Source: an uncultured Flammeovirgaceae bacterium (GTDB lineage: Bacteria > Bacteroidota > Bacteroidia > Cytophagales > Cyclobacteriaceae). From it: 64,000 nucleotides of DNA. This document shows positions 1 through 9,001 of this stretch, piece by piece; position 1 is the stretch's first letter, and every line of letters begins with the position of its first letter. The stretch is taken from contig CAKZYA010000062.1 in the NCBI GenBank assembly GCA_937883755.1, positions 226,192 through 290,191 of the forward strand, in the 5' to 3' direction. A program made the translations under genes and the position numbers. Below the pieces are notes generated by a model. The model searched no databases, had not been told where the DNA came from, and worked only from the letters and a program-made list of their open reading frames with translations.

Positions 1-901
1 TGCTACCCCAATCATTATCACTTGGGTGGCGCTTATCTAGGTATAGCTTATTTGTCAATAAAAAGTCAAACTGCTCAGATGTATTGACATTCGCTATATC
101 AAATACTCCTGAAACTACATAGTCACCAGCATAGATAGCTTCTCCATCAGTATTATCAACCACATTTATAACCTTACCTATTACATTATCTTCTGAATCG
201 AAAATATTGGTTGCTAGCTCTTTAGATATTACAATAGCGTTCTTGTCTGCCAGTACACGATCTGCCTCCCCTTGAATTAATTCGAAAGAGAATACTTTGA
301 AAAAATCTTTCCCAGCCATTTGCCCACTCGCTTTTATCTTTTTCTCATTAAAAGATAATATGGCGCTCGAGGCCTCATCTACTACTGGCACTACGTATTC
401 TATCTCACCTAGTTCTTCTATTAGAGAAGGAGCCAATAAGTCTGAATTACTTTCATGTGTTATAATACCTTGTTCACCCCTATCAACATTCCTCAATACT
501 TGATATAGTTGATTTTCATTTTTGTGGAATTTATCTATTGACAATTCATCGTTTACCCACAGAACAATTAATAGAGCGCAAGCCAAACCGGAGGATAAGC
601 CGACTAAGTTGATCAGGAACGTGCTTTTGTAGCGTTGGAAATTGCGGAGAGTAAGGATCAGGTTATGGCGTAGCATCGCACGATGGTTAGCAGGTTGGTA
701 TATTTTAAACGATTTAATAAAAGCGGGACGAAAATGGCGAATCACATTCCAGGCGAATTGCCGCTGGGCTTTCTCGGGTAATTCTGCATACTGCTGCTCG
801 AAGAGCTCGAACAAGTTGCCTTCAATCTCCTCGAGATAATCCTCTCGGCAGAACCATCGTAGGAAACGAAGGGCTTGTTTCGGTGGCAAAAGCTTACTCA
901 T
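1..901 (-). CDS. FtsX/MacB-type ABC transporter permease, third tandem copy (partial)
   Basis: This is the first 300 residues of a third large permease; the gene runs off the left edge, and the frame is open down to base 1. The start ATG (complement of 899-901) overlaps the stop of the preceding permease gene by eight bases, so translation is probably coupled. It has the same layout as its two upstream paralogues: a cytoplasmic prefix with the motif LRWFCREDYLEEIEGN near residues 12-27, one membrane helix near residues 96-117, and the start of a periplasmic MacB-like domain. The family exports peptides, lipids or drugs, or works mechanically in the envelope. The substrate cannot be inferred here. 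The paralogy is seen directly in the sequence; the function is known only at family level. Confidence 0.9.
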   Translation of the reverse strand, partial: MSKLLPPKQALRFLRWFCREDYLEEIEGNLFELFEQQYAELPEKAQRQFAWNVIRHFRPAFIKSFKIYQPANHRAMLRHNLILTLRNFQRYKSTFLINLVGLSSGLACALLIVLWVNDELSIDKFHKNENQLYQVLRNVDRGEQGIITHESNSDLLAPSLIEELGEIEYVVPVVDEASSAILSFNEKKIKASGQMAGKDFFKVFSFELIQGEADRVLADKNAIVISKELATNIFDSEDNVIGKVINVVDNTDGEAIYAGDYVVSGVFDIANVNTSEQFDFLLTNKLYLDKRHPSDNDWGS

Positions 902-3476
902 CCCGCAAGCATTCCACTGGGTTTATCCGTGCGGCTTTCACAGTTTGCAACCCTACTGTCAACCAGGCGATGAGTAAAGCAACTAGTCCCGCTCCAGCAA
1001 AGTACCACCACTGCAATGAGATACTGAAAGCGAAATTCTGAAGCCAATACTGAGCCGCAAAGTAGCTAATGGGCAAGGCAACGGTTACGGCGATCAGCAC
1101 CATTTTCGTAAAATCGCTGGTTAGCAGACGGGTAATACTTATAGCACTGGCTCCTAGTGCCTTACGAATACCGATTTCTTTTAGGCGACGTTCAGCGGTG
1201 AAGGCAGCCAAACCAAATAGTCCTAAGCAGGAAATAAGAATAGCTAATCCGGCAAAGTACTTAGAAAGAGTAGAAACACGCTGCTCAGCCGCGTAAAGAG
1301 CCTGATACTCTTCATTCAAAAATTTATAATCGAAAGGAAAACCAGGGTAGAGGGTTTGAGAAAGTTGGGTTAGTTGTTGAATAGCTTCTGGTTCTTTCCC
1401 CCCCTCAATTTTCACGGCGACTGACCAGGTTCTTGGGGGGGATAACCAAAACATCATTGGCTTCACTTTTTCGTGCAACGATTCAAAATGAAAATTTTTG
1501 ACTATGCCCAAAATTTCCAGCTTTTCATCTCCTCGCTCTACCACTTCACCTATTGGATTGGTAAAACCTATATGTTCAATCGCCGCTTCGTTGAAAATAA
1601 TCTTAGCAGTATCAGTGCTAAACTCTTGAGAAAATGTTCTGCCCTCCTTCATTTCTACCCCTAATAGCTCTAGCATCTCAAAATTAACTGGCATCATCTC
1701 AAACTCGGTTCTATCATTAGGGTCTTTTCCGGGCCACTGCACTCCGTAGGTAGCGGCAATATGTCCGGTCATGTCGTGACCCATGCTAGATGCCTGAAGT
1801 ACCCCCGGTATTTTTCTAATCTCCGCCAGAAAAGTTTCTAGGCTACCTTCTGTCCAGTCTACTCGATCAAAGTAGAGGATGTTGTCTTTATCATACCCTA
1901 AGTTTTTGTTCTGTACAAACTCAATCTGCTTGTAAACAACAAATACCGAGGTAATTAAAATAATAGATAAGGTGAATTGTAAAATCACTAAACCTTTACG
2001 TGCCCAAAGCTCTCCTACTGATTTATTTAATGCTCCTTTCAAGACCTTAACCGGATCAAATGCGGAGAGATACAAAGCCGGATAGCTTCCGGCAGCCACC
2101 CCAGTAATCACAGTAATAGCCAGAAAAGATAAAATCAGAGATAGATTGAAATCTAGATAGATTTGCTTTCCAGTAATCTGATTAAACTGAGGGAGTAGTA
2201 GTAGCACTAGCACAACTGCTACAATTAATGAGAGTCCGGCCAGTAGCGTAGACTCTCCTAAGTACTGAACAATCAATGAAGAATGACCAGCACCCACCGC
2301 TTTTTTAATTCCCACTTCCTTCAGTCGGCGGGAGGCCCGAGCCGTAGATAAATTCATGAAGTTGATACAGGCGATAAGTAGTATAAAAACCGCGATTATT
2401 GAAAATAACCGCACATAGTCTATCCTACCTCCCGCTTGCTGACCATTTTCGTAATTGCCGTACAAGTAATTATCGGAGAAAGGGGCAACAAATAGAGTAC
2501 GATGGGTAATTTCGCCCTCCGTTTTCCTACTGACAAGATCAGCAACTTTATTATTCAGTGAGCTAACATCGGCATCTGGCTTAAGCAGCACGTACGCTTC
2601 TGGCCAGGAAGTGCTCCAGCGAGTAGCCCATCCCTCGTCATCCAACAAAATTTTAAATGATATCACAAAATCAAACTGCACCGAAGAGTGGCGGGGCACA
2701 TCGGCAAAGATTCCGGTAATTTGATACTGTTCTTCGTGCTGCAATTCTATTGTTTTACCTACCACATTCTCAGTAGTGCCAAACAGGTTTTTGGCTAAGC
2801 TTTCTGATATTACGATAGAGCTTTTGTCAGCTATCACCTGATTAGCATCTCCCTGTTGAAGTGGAAAAGAGAATAACTCGAAAAAATCCTCCTCCACAAA
2901 TTGCCCCATTGCATTAATATCTTTATCACCTAAGGAAAGCGTGTATTCATCCAGACCAAAAGTGGTCACGGCTTGCTCTACCTCAGGCATTTCTTCCTCC
3001 ATAGTCTGAGCGGTGAGACCAGGTACCCAGGTAGATGTTATCGTCTCACCATTTTGCGTCCGATGTTGCATTACTTGGTACAACTGAGCATCATTCGAAT
3101 GAAACTTATCTACACTCAACTCATCCTGTACCCACAGAAAAATCAGTAGGGCACACGCCAAACCGGAAGACAAACCGATTAGGTTAATGAAAAAAGTACT
3201 TTTGTAGCGTTGAAAGCTGCGAAAAGTCAGGATCAAATTATGACGTAGCATAGCGCGATGAATATTGGGTTGATATACTTTAAACGATTTAATAAAGGCC
3301 GGACGAAAGTGCTTCAGCACATTCCAGACAAAATTCCGACGAGCTTTGGCAGACGATTCTTCGTACTGATGTTCGTACAACTCGAGTAGGTTTCCCTCAA
3401 TCTCCTCGAGATAATCCTCTCGGCAGAACCAGCGGAGGAAACGGAGGGCTTGATTTGGAGGTGAAGGCTTATTCAT
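894..3476 (-). CDS. FtsX/MacB-type ABC transporter permease, second tandem copy
   Basis: An 860-residue inner-membrane permease. In order it shows a cytoplasmic prefix (residues 1-90, LRWFCREDYLEEIEGN), a helix near 97-117, a periplasmic MacB-like domain, an FtsX block of three helices near 360-500 preceded by ARASRRLKEVGIKKAVGA, a second periplasmic domain, and a second FtsX block near 740-850 preceded by ERRLKEIGIRKALGA. The two RRLKEIGIRKA motifs are the coupling-helix signature of MacB-type permeases. Its start overlaps the stop of the upstream copy by eight bases (3469-3476), and its stop overlaps the next start in the same way. No ATP-binding subunit lies in the visible operon, so it must be encoded elsewhere or beyond base 1. 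The substrate is unknown. Confidence 0.93.
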   Translation of the reverse strand: MNKPSPPNQALRFLRWFCREDYLEEIEGNLLELYEHQYEESSAKARRNFVWNVLKHFRPAFIKSFKVYQPNIHRAMLRHNLILTFRSFQRYKSTFFINLIGLSSGLACALLIFLWVQDELSVDKFHSNDAQLYQVMQHRTQNGETITSTWVPGLTAQTMEEEMPEVEQAVTTFGLDEYTLSLGDKDINAMGQFVEEDFFELFSFPLQQGDANQVIADKSSIVISESLAKNLFGTTENVVGKTIELQHEEQYQITGIFADVPRHSSVQFDFVISFKILLDDEGWATRWSTSWPEAYVLLKPDADVSSLNNKVADLVSRKTEGEITHRTLFVAPFSDNYLYGNYENGQQAGGRIDYVRLFSIIAVFILLIACINFMNLSTARASRRLKEVGIKKAVGAGHSSLIVQYLGESTLLAGLSLIVAVVLVLLLLPQFNQITGKQIYLDFNLSLILSFLAITVITGVAAGSYPALYLSAFDPVKVLKGALNKSVGELWARKGLVILQFTLSIILITSVFVVYKQIEFVQNKNLGYDKDNILYFDRVDWTEGSLETFLAEIRKIPGVLQASSMGHDMTGHIAATYGVQWPGKDPNDRTEFEMMPVNFEMLELLGVEMKEGRTFSQEFSTDTAKIIFNEAAIEHIGFTNPIGEVVERGDEKLEILGIVKNFHFESLHEKVKPMMFWLSPPRTWSVAVKIEGGKEPEAIQQLTQLSQTLYPGFPFDYKFLNEEYQALYAAEQRVSTLSKYFAGLAILISCLGLFGLAAFTAERRLKEIGIRKALGASAISITRLLTSDFTKMVLIAVTVALPISYFAAQYWLQNFAFSISLQWWYFAGAGLVALLIAWLTVGLQTVKAARINPVECLRDE

Positions 3477-6054
3477 CTCTTAGGCATTCTATGGGATTCA
3501 CTTGGGCAGCTTTCACCGTTTGCAGCCCTATGGTTAGCCACGCGATCAGTAAGGCCAGCAGTCCCACTCCAGCAAAGTACCACCACTGTAAATCAATATG
3601 AAAGGCGAAGTTTTGTAACCAATGTTGGGTCAAGAAGTAACCGATAGGCAGTGCGATTCCGATGGCTACTACCACCATCTTAGTGAAATCACCCGTGAGC
3701 AATCCCACGATGTTAACAACACTTGCACCCAGCGCTTTGCGAATACCGATTTCTTTCAGACGACGTTCAGCGGTAAAGGCAGCTAGACCGAATAACCCGA
3801 GGCAGGAGATAAGAATGGCAAGTGCAGCAAAGTACTCCGATAAGGTCGAGACCCTTTGTTCAGCCACATAGAGTGCCTGATAATCATCATCCAGGAATTG
3901 ATAATCTAAGACGAAACCCGGATTATAGTTACTATAAAGGGTTTGAAGTCCTGCTAGTGCTTCTTTTTCTCTTCCCGCTTGGAGTTTGGCCACCATCCTA
4001 TTTATAGAAGCCTGCATGACGAAACACATTGGTTTCAGCTCTTCATGGAAAGATTCAAAATGAAAGTCTTTAACCACCCCAATAATTTCCTTTTCGCCGT
4101 AAAATTCTACTGTAGTACCAATTGGGGATGTAAGCCCCATCGCTTCAATGGCTGTTTCATTAAAGATGATTTTTGTGGTATCATTACCAAAATTCCGGGA
4201 AAAAGATCGTCCTTCTATTATTTCTACGCCTAATGTTTCCAGTAAGTCATAGTTAGCGGTTATCACTTCAAACCCAGTCTCATCGTCCGGCGTTTTTCCT
4301 TCCCATTCAATATTTCCAACCGACCAGTTATGCCCCACAATGCGATGCCCAGTGCTGGATGCATTGAGCACACCGGGAATCTTTTTCATCTCGGTCAAAA
4401 AAGTTTCTTCGTTTCCATTTAGTCTCCCGGTGATGGGGAAGTAAATGACATTATCTTTATCATAGCCTAGATGCTGGTTTTGTACAAAGGCAATCTGCCG
4501 GTGTACTACCCAGACACTAACCATCAGAATAATAGAAAGGGTGAATTGAAAGACCACTAGTCCCTTCCGAGCCCAAACACTTCCTGAAGACATATTTAAT
4601 TTCCCTTTCAGTATGTTGATCGATCGGAGACCCGATAGGTATAATGCTGGGTACAGACCTGCTACTACTCCAGTAGAGAATGCGATGGTAAGTGCCGATA
4701 CAATAAGCGTGTGATCAAAACCTAAGGCAAGTTGCTTTCCGGTGATTTCATTGAACGTAGGCAAGGCCAGGGCGACCAGCAGTATGGCGACCATCAATGA
4801 AAAAAAGCTGATTAGTACGGATTCTCCGATATACTGGAAGATCAGTTCCTTTCGTCCGGAACCCACTACTTTTTTTATGCCAATTTCCTTTAGTCTTCTT
4901 GATGCCCGGGCGGTAGTTAAATTCACAAAGTTAATACTGGCGATAAGCAAGATGATGATAGCCACTACCGAGAACAGCCTAACGTATTCTATTCTGCCTC
5001 CTACTCGTACGCCAATTTCATAGATACCATATAGATAGTGATCCGAATAGCGTTCCAGAAACGCGACGCGATTGATATCATCACCAAACCTTTCTTTCAG
5101 TGTAGCCTCAAGTTTATCGTTAAAATATTCAACATTGGTTCCCTCTCTTAGGGTCGCAAAAACCAATGGACCACCGCCTCCCCAACTATCAACCCAGGGC
5201 TTTTCATCTTTTAAGGCCTCGAAGGTCATAACAAAATCAAATTGTACGGAAGAACGAGCGGGGGTTCCTTTGAAAATACCAGAAACGATAAATTCTCGTT
5301 CTTGCTGAAATTCTACCGACTTTCCAACAGCATCTTGCGCAGAATCGAAGAGTCTCATGGCTAGCTCTTCCGACAGCACAATGGAATTTTTGTCAGCTAG
5401 CACCTGATCTTTACTTCCGATAAGCAGTTCGTAAGAGAAAATATTGAAGTAGTCTTTACCGACGTACTGTCCCGCTGCTTTCACATTTTTCTCGTCTATG
5501 GAAAGTGTAAGACGGTCGTATCCGGGCCAGGAAACAGGGCCAACAGCGGCCACGTATTCTACCTGAGGCATTTCTTCTCTCAAAAAATCAGCCATAGGAC
5601 CTCTGGTTTCAAAGGAGGTATAGATGCCTTCACTACTATATCCTTTCTCCATTACCCGATAAAGCCGTTCATCGTTGGCGTGAAACTTATCCACACTCAA
5701 TTCATCCTGCACCCACAGAAAAATCAACAGGGCGCAAGCCAAACCGGAAGATAAGCCAATCAAGTTGATAAAAAAGGAGCTCTTATATCGTTGGAAATTG
5801 CGAAAAGCGAGAATAAAGTTATAGTGTAGCATCGCACGATGATTAGAGGGTTGAAACAATTTAAATGACCGAATAAACGCTGGGCGAAAATGCCGCAACA
5901 CATTCCAGACAAACTGCTTTTGCGCTTTCTTTGGAGATGCAGTATACTGCTGCTCAAAAAGCTCCAGCAGGTTGCCTTCAATCTCCTCGAGATAGTCATT
6001 CCGGCAGAACCAGCGCAAAAAGCGTAGAGCATACTTGGGTGGTTTTGGTTTCAT
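3469..6054 (-). CDS. FtsX/MacB-type ABC transporter permease, first tandem copy
   Basis: An 861-residue permease with the same layout as the two copies that follow it: prefix domain (LRWFCRNDYLEEIEGN), membrane helix near 97-117, MacB-like periplasmic domain, FtsX block, second periplasmic domain and second FtsX block with ERRLKEIGIRKALGA. The prefix and the C-terminal 120 residues are nearly identical to the second copy, while the periplasmic halves have diverged. That is the pattern expected if the paralogues kept one partner ATPase but recognise different ligands (inference). The start ATG shares its A with the TAA stop of padR (TAATG), so it is the first permease of the padR operon. Confidence 0.93.
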   Translation of the reverse strand: MKPKPPKYALRFLRWFCRNDYLEEIEGNLLELFEQQYTASPKKAQKQFVWNVLRHFRPAFIRSFKLFQPSNHRAMLHYNFILAFRNFQRYKSSFFINLIGLSSGLACALLIFLWVQDELSVDKFHANDERLYRVMEKGYSSEGIYTSFETRGPMADFLREEMPQVEYVAAVGPVSWPGYDRLTLSIDEKNVKAAGQYVGKDYFNIFSYELLIGSKDQVLADKNSIVLSEELAMRLFDSAQDAVGKSVEFQQEREFIVSGIFKGTPARSSVQFDFVMTFEALKDEKPWVDSWGGGGPLVFATLREGTNVEYFNDKLEATLKERFGDDINRVAFLERYSDHYLYGIYEIGVRVGGRIEYVRLFSVVAIIILLIASINFVNLTTARASRRLKEIGIKKVVGSGRKELIFQYIGESVLISFFSLMVAILLVALALPTFNEITGKQLALGFDHTLIVSALTIAFSTGVVAGLYPALYLSGLRSINILKGKLNMSSGSVWARKGLVVFQFTLSIILMVSVWVVHRQIAFVQNQHLGYDKDNVIYFPITGRLNGNEETFLTEMKKIPGVLNASSTGHRIVGHNWSVGNIEWEGKTPDDETGFEVITANYDLLETLGVEIIEGRSFSRNFGNDTTKIIFNETAIEAMGLTSPIGTTVEFYGEKEIIGVVKDFHFESFHEELKPMCFVMQASINRMVAKLQAGREKEALAGLQTLYSNYNPGFVLDYQFLDDDYQALYVAEQRVSTLSEYFAALAILISCLGLFGLAAFTAERRLKEIGIRKALGASVVNIVGLLTGDFTKMVVVAIGIALPIGYFLTQHWLQNFAFHIDLQWWYFAGVGLLALLIAWLTIGLQTVKAAQVNPIECLRDE

Positions 6055-6380
6055 TACCCAAAGGAAATATTGGGGATTTGCTGGTAGATGCTGGTGCGTA
6101 GCGCGTATTGCTGATCTAGCATCTGCTTGCCGAAAGCGGTGATGATGTAGAATTTTTTCCGACGCCCACCTCGTTCGCTGGTGATGCCGCCAAAACGGGA
6201 TTTCACAAAGCCTTTGTCTTCCATTCGCTTTAGGGCTACGTGTACGGCACTGATATTGAGCTTTTTACTTAGCTTTTCTTCCAAATCTTCCAGAATAGAT
6301 ACGCCGTAGGCCTGGTCGTGCTGAGCGGCTACTACCAGTAGCACTAATTCTTCAAATTCACCGAGAGAAGGATTTTTCAT
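6054..6380 (-). CDS. PadR family transcriptional regulator
   Basis: A 108-residue winged-helix protein. The start chosen is the ATG at 6378-6380, giving MKNPSLGEFEELVLLVV, the usual PadR N-terminus; an upstream TTG would add seven unlikely residues and run into the operator. A recognition-helix region lies near residues 45-65 (SAVHVALKRMEDKGFV), followed by the wing motif GGRRKKFYIIT and a short C-terminal dimerisation helix. PadR repressors of this size commonly sit in front of FtsX-type permease genes in Bacteroidota and control them. Here it is the first gene of the operon and shares one base with the first permease. The inverted repeat just upstream suggests it represses itself and the operon (inference). 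Confidence 0.92.
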   Translation of the reverse strand: MKNPSLGEFEELVLLVVAAQHDQAYGVSILEDLEEKLSKKLNISAVHVALKRMEDKGFVKSRFGGITSERGGRRKKFYIITAFGKQMLDQQYALRTSIYQQIPNISFG

Positions 6381-6395
6381 GAGCAATAATTTACT

Positions 6396-6434
6396 TAACA
6401 AAAGTAAATATAATAATTACTTTCACTTTTGTTA
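6396..6434. promoter_or_regulatory. Candidate PadR operator (nested inverted repeats)
   Basis: TAACAAAAGT at 6396-6405 is repeated as its exact complement ACTTTTGTTA at 6425-6434. Nested inside are AAAGTAA (6401-6407) and TTACTTT (6417-6423). The site ends 16 bases before the padR start and lies in the divergent gap to the cysteine desulfurase gene. Its position and symmetry fit an autoregulatory PadR site; binding is inferred. Confidence 0.5.
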
Positions 6435-6550
6435 TATAAATACTCAACTTTTTACACTGACCTAGAAAATTACCCCCGAAACCACGAACACTTGCAAACC
6501 CGCTCGTTGTTGGCGTATTTTGTAGATTCTGTACCTAACCTACCTGACTT

Positions 6551-7696
6551 ATGCAAGTCTATTTAGATAATGCGGCAACTACTGCGCTTGATCCCGCTGT
6601 CTTAGAAGCGATGCTTCCCTACATGACCGATCACTACGGTAATCCATCGTCGACTCACGCTCACGGGCGACAGACCCGCTCGGCAATTGAGCAAGCTCGC
6701 AAGAAGGTGGCTGAGTTACTGAACGTTATTCCCTCGGAGATTTTCTTTACTTCGGGCGGAACTGAGGCTGATAATACCGCTATTCGTTGCTCTATTGATT
6801 CTCATAATCTCCGTCGGGCGATTACTTCTCGCTTAGAGCATCACGCAGTGCTGCACACACTACAGGAGCTGGAGAAACAGAAAAAAATTCAGCTCGATTT
6901 TGTAGAGTTTGATGAACGGGGAAATATCGATCTCAATCATCTGGAGGAATTGCTCCGTCAACCTGAACGGGCATTGGTCTCACTAATGCACGGTAATAAT
7001 GAAATCGGTAACTTGACTGACATTCAGCGAGTGGGCGAACTCTGCGCCGAGCACGACGCTATTTTTCATTCGGATACCGTGCAAACCCTGGCTCACTACC
7101 CCATTGATCTGAAAGAAATTCCTGTCCATTGCATTGCTGGCGCGGCGCATAAATTTCATGGCCCTAAGGGCGTTGGCTTATTGTACGTTGCTAAAGGCCA
7201 TAAGATTTGTCCGCTGCTGCACGGCGGTGGGCAGGAGCGCAATATGCGGGGCGGTACGGAAAACTTATACGGCATTGTTGGCTTCGCCAAAGCCTTAGAA
7301 CTGAGTCACACTCACATGGATGAGCACACCCAACACATTAAGTCGCTGAAACAACGCATGATTGAAGGGCTGCAAGAACAAATTCCGGGGGTGCAATTCA
7401 ACGGAATGTCAAGTGATCTGGACAACAGTTTGTACACAGTACTAAACGTAAGCCTACCACCGTCTGAAGATAATGATATGCTGCTTTTCAATCTGGATTT
7501 GAACCAGATTTCAACTTCAGGTGGTTCGGCCTGCTCCAGTGGAGCGCAACAAGGTTCGCACGTGCTTCGTGCCCTTCAGTGCGATCCACAGCGAGGTGCG
7601 ATACGCCTTTCCTTTAGTCGCCATAACACAATCGAGGAAGTTGACTACGTGGTGAAGACCCTAAAATCACTTTATCCAGTAGCCGTCGCGCAGTAA
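6551..7696 (+). CDS. Cysteine desulfurase (NifS/IscS-like, class V aminotransferase)
   Basis: A 381-residue PLP enzyme that removes sulfur from L-cysteine as an enzyme persulfide, supplying Fe-S cluster assembly and thiolation. It begins with YLDNAATTALDPAV, carries TSGGTEADN (cofactor phosphate binding), places the PLP lysine in GAAHKFHGPKGVG near residue 203, and has the persulfide-forming cysteine in GGSACSSGAQQ near residue 324. The length and the short active-site loop fit the NifS/IscS group rather than SufS. It stands alone: the gene to its left is divergent and the next gene encodes an unrelated exported protein. No isc or suf scaffold is adjacent, though an IscA-like gene lies about 49 kb away. 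Confidence 0.92.
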   Translation: MQVYLDNAATTALDPAVLEAMLPYMTDHYGNPSSTHAHGRQTRSAIEQARKKVAELLNVIPSEIFFTSGGTEADNTAIRCSIDSHNLRRAITSRLEHHAVLHTLQELEKQKKIQLDFVEFDERGNIDLNHLEELLRQPERALVSLMHGNNEIGNLTDIQRVGELCAEHDAIFHSDTVQTLAHYPIDLKEIPVHCIAGAAHKFHGPKGVGLLYVAKGHKICPLLHGGGQERNMRGGTENLYGIVGFAKALELSHTHMDEHTQHIKSLKQRMIEGLQEQIPGVQFNGMSSDLDNSLYTVLNVSLPPSEDNDMLLFNLDLNQISTSGGSACSSGAQQGSHVLRALQCDPQRGAIRLSFSRHNTIEEVDYVVKTLKSLYPVAVAQ

Positions 7697-7754
7697 GTGT
7701 ATAAACTTATTCTTTATTTTTCGTTTGTATGAATACACCTAAATCATCTGTTAT

Positions 7755-8213
7755 ATGAAACTGAGCGGTATAGTCATTACTTGTATTCTTAGCTTTCTTC
7801 TTTTTGCCTCTGCGTTCGCTCAAGACGCTACCCAAGATAATGTATGGAAAGCCTTGGCCTCAGTTGAGTACAAAATCACCGAAGACGAGTACGGCGAACT
7901 CTACGTACCCGAGTTTAGCGAAAAAGCCCAAGAGCTAGAGGGTAAAGTTGTCACTGTGCCCGGTTATATTATTCCGTTCGAGGGGCTGTTTAAACCAGAG
8001 CACGTCATCGTTTCATCATTGCCCATCGCATCCTGTTTCTTCTGTGGCTCAGGTGGTCCTGAAACGGTGATGGAAGTATTCCTGAAAGATCCGGTTGATT
8101 ATACCGAAGAAATGGTGGCCTTCCGGGGAAAACTCAAACTGAATGACGATGATTACGAGCAACTGATGTACATTCTAGAAGATGCTGAACTAGTAGGTCC
8201 AGTGGGTAATTAG
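7755..8213 (+). CDS. Small exported DUF3299-like protein
   Basis: A 152-residue protein with a Sec signal peptide (residues 1-22, ending ASAFA before QDATQ). The mature part contains EGKVVTVPGYIIPFEG and a cysteine pair in SCFFCGSGGPET, which resembles the DUF3299 family of small periplasmic proteins linked to metal or lipoprotein functions. It is probably periplasmic and could bind a metal or ligand through the CxxC pair (inference). It follows the cysteine desulfurase by 58 bases on the same strand, but there is no functional evidence linking them. The assignment rests on the overall pattern, and the function is unknown. Confidence 0.7.
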   Translation: MKLSGIVITCILSFLLFASAFAQDATQDNVWKALASVEYKITEDEYGELYVPEFSEKAQELEGKVVTVPGYIIPFEGLFKPEHVIVSSLPIASCFFCGSGGPETVMEVFLKDPVDYTEEMVAFRGKLKLNDDDYEQLMYILEDAELVGPVGN

Positions 8214-8333
8214 GATCTAAACGTACTTTTCATCTCTTAAGTGAGAACTTTACCTGCAATTACTTTTCAAGCGTTAGAACCGTAGCTTTTAACTGCCAGC
8301 AGCCGCTAAAAGGGTACAAAGGTTTGCATAACT

Positions 8334-8443
8334 AACACAATAAACGGTTATACAAATAATCTCAAAAAGGGTTGGTTATATAGCAAATTTTAGGCTGTTA
8401 GCCTGTAGGATATTACTTAGGTTTGTTTATACACATGTTGTAC
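8334..8443 (+). repeat. attC-like site 1 (long form)
   Basis: AACGGTTATACAAAT at 8343-8357 is imperfectly complementary to TTTGTTTATACA at 8422-8433, which is followed by GTTGTAC (8437-8443), the left end of the next cassette. TTAGGTTTGTTTATACA (8417-8433) recurs exactly at 11954-11970. Length is about 110 bases. It looks like an integron-type recombination site, but the assignment is inferred from structure alone. Confidence 0.4.
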
Positions 8444-8475
8444 GCAGTAGACGATACCAAAGAAATAACACAATT

Positions 8476-8883
8476 ATGCCAATCGTACGAAGTAAATCTC
8501 AATCACATGATTCAATTGAAGGATTCTATGAGGAATTAGCTCAGAGCGATGAAGCTACTTCCAGTCAAATCGGGAAGACTATGCTAAGTTGGATTAAGAG
8601 AATTGAAAAGAAGTTACCCGAAGCGAAGATTTATGCTCTAACTAGCCATATGCATTTGGTATTAATGCCTGGGGAAACATATATAGAAGATTGGGCAGTG
8701 AAACTCATTGGAATGGAAAACCATTATACGGTTCAATACCTAATGCCAAGAAAGGATTCACCTTGGTTGAATGCATATGTGACAGGAGAGTTTACTGATT
8801 TTGACGAGGCTGTAGCAATGTCCGTTCGCGCAATTCAACTTTGCGAATTGTGGCCAATTGAACAACTAAGAATAAAAAATTAA
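8476..8883 (+). CDS. Hypothetical protein in a cassette-like unit
   Basis: A 135-residue soluble protein that I do not recognise. It has no signal peptide or membrane segment. The sequence alternates charged helices (IEGFYEELAQSDEATSS) with a beta-rich middle (KIYALTSHMHLVLMP, NHYTVQYLMP) and ends in a helix. The gene fills almost all of a cassette-like unit: the unit starts with GTTGTACGCAG 39 bases before the ATG, and the exact complement begins one base after the stop codon. This compact packing of one promoterless gene between recombination-like sites is typical of integron cassettes (established for integrons; inference here). The reading frame is uninterrupted and uses ordinary codons. 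Confidence 0.75.
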   Translation: MPIVRSKSQSHDSIEGFYEELAQSDEATSSQIGKTMLSWIKRIEKKLPEAKIYALTSHMHLVLMPGETYIEDWAVKLIGMENHYTVQYLMPRKDSPWLNAYVTGEFTDFDEAVAMSVRAIQLCELWPIEQLRIKN

Positions 8884-8888
8884 ACTGC

Positions 8889-8948
8889 GTACAACAACAC
8901 CTATACGCAATGCCCTTCGGGACACTGCGCATAGCCAAACCGTTGTGA
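8889..8948 (+). repeat. attC-like site 2
   Basis: A 60-base imperfect hairpin. GTACAAC (8889-8895) is the left end and GTTGTGA (8942-8948) the right end. The inner arms TATACGCA and TGCGCATA flank a CCC-TTCG-GG tip, and an unpaired AAACC lies before the right end. It closely resembles the sites at 12638 and 15163. Unpaired bases on one arm are typical of integron attC sites; classification is by structure only. Confidence 0.5.
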
Positions 8949-9001
8949 ATAATACCATCAGAGAGCTATTACCCTTTACCAAACCATTAAATGACAACAA
9001 C

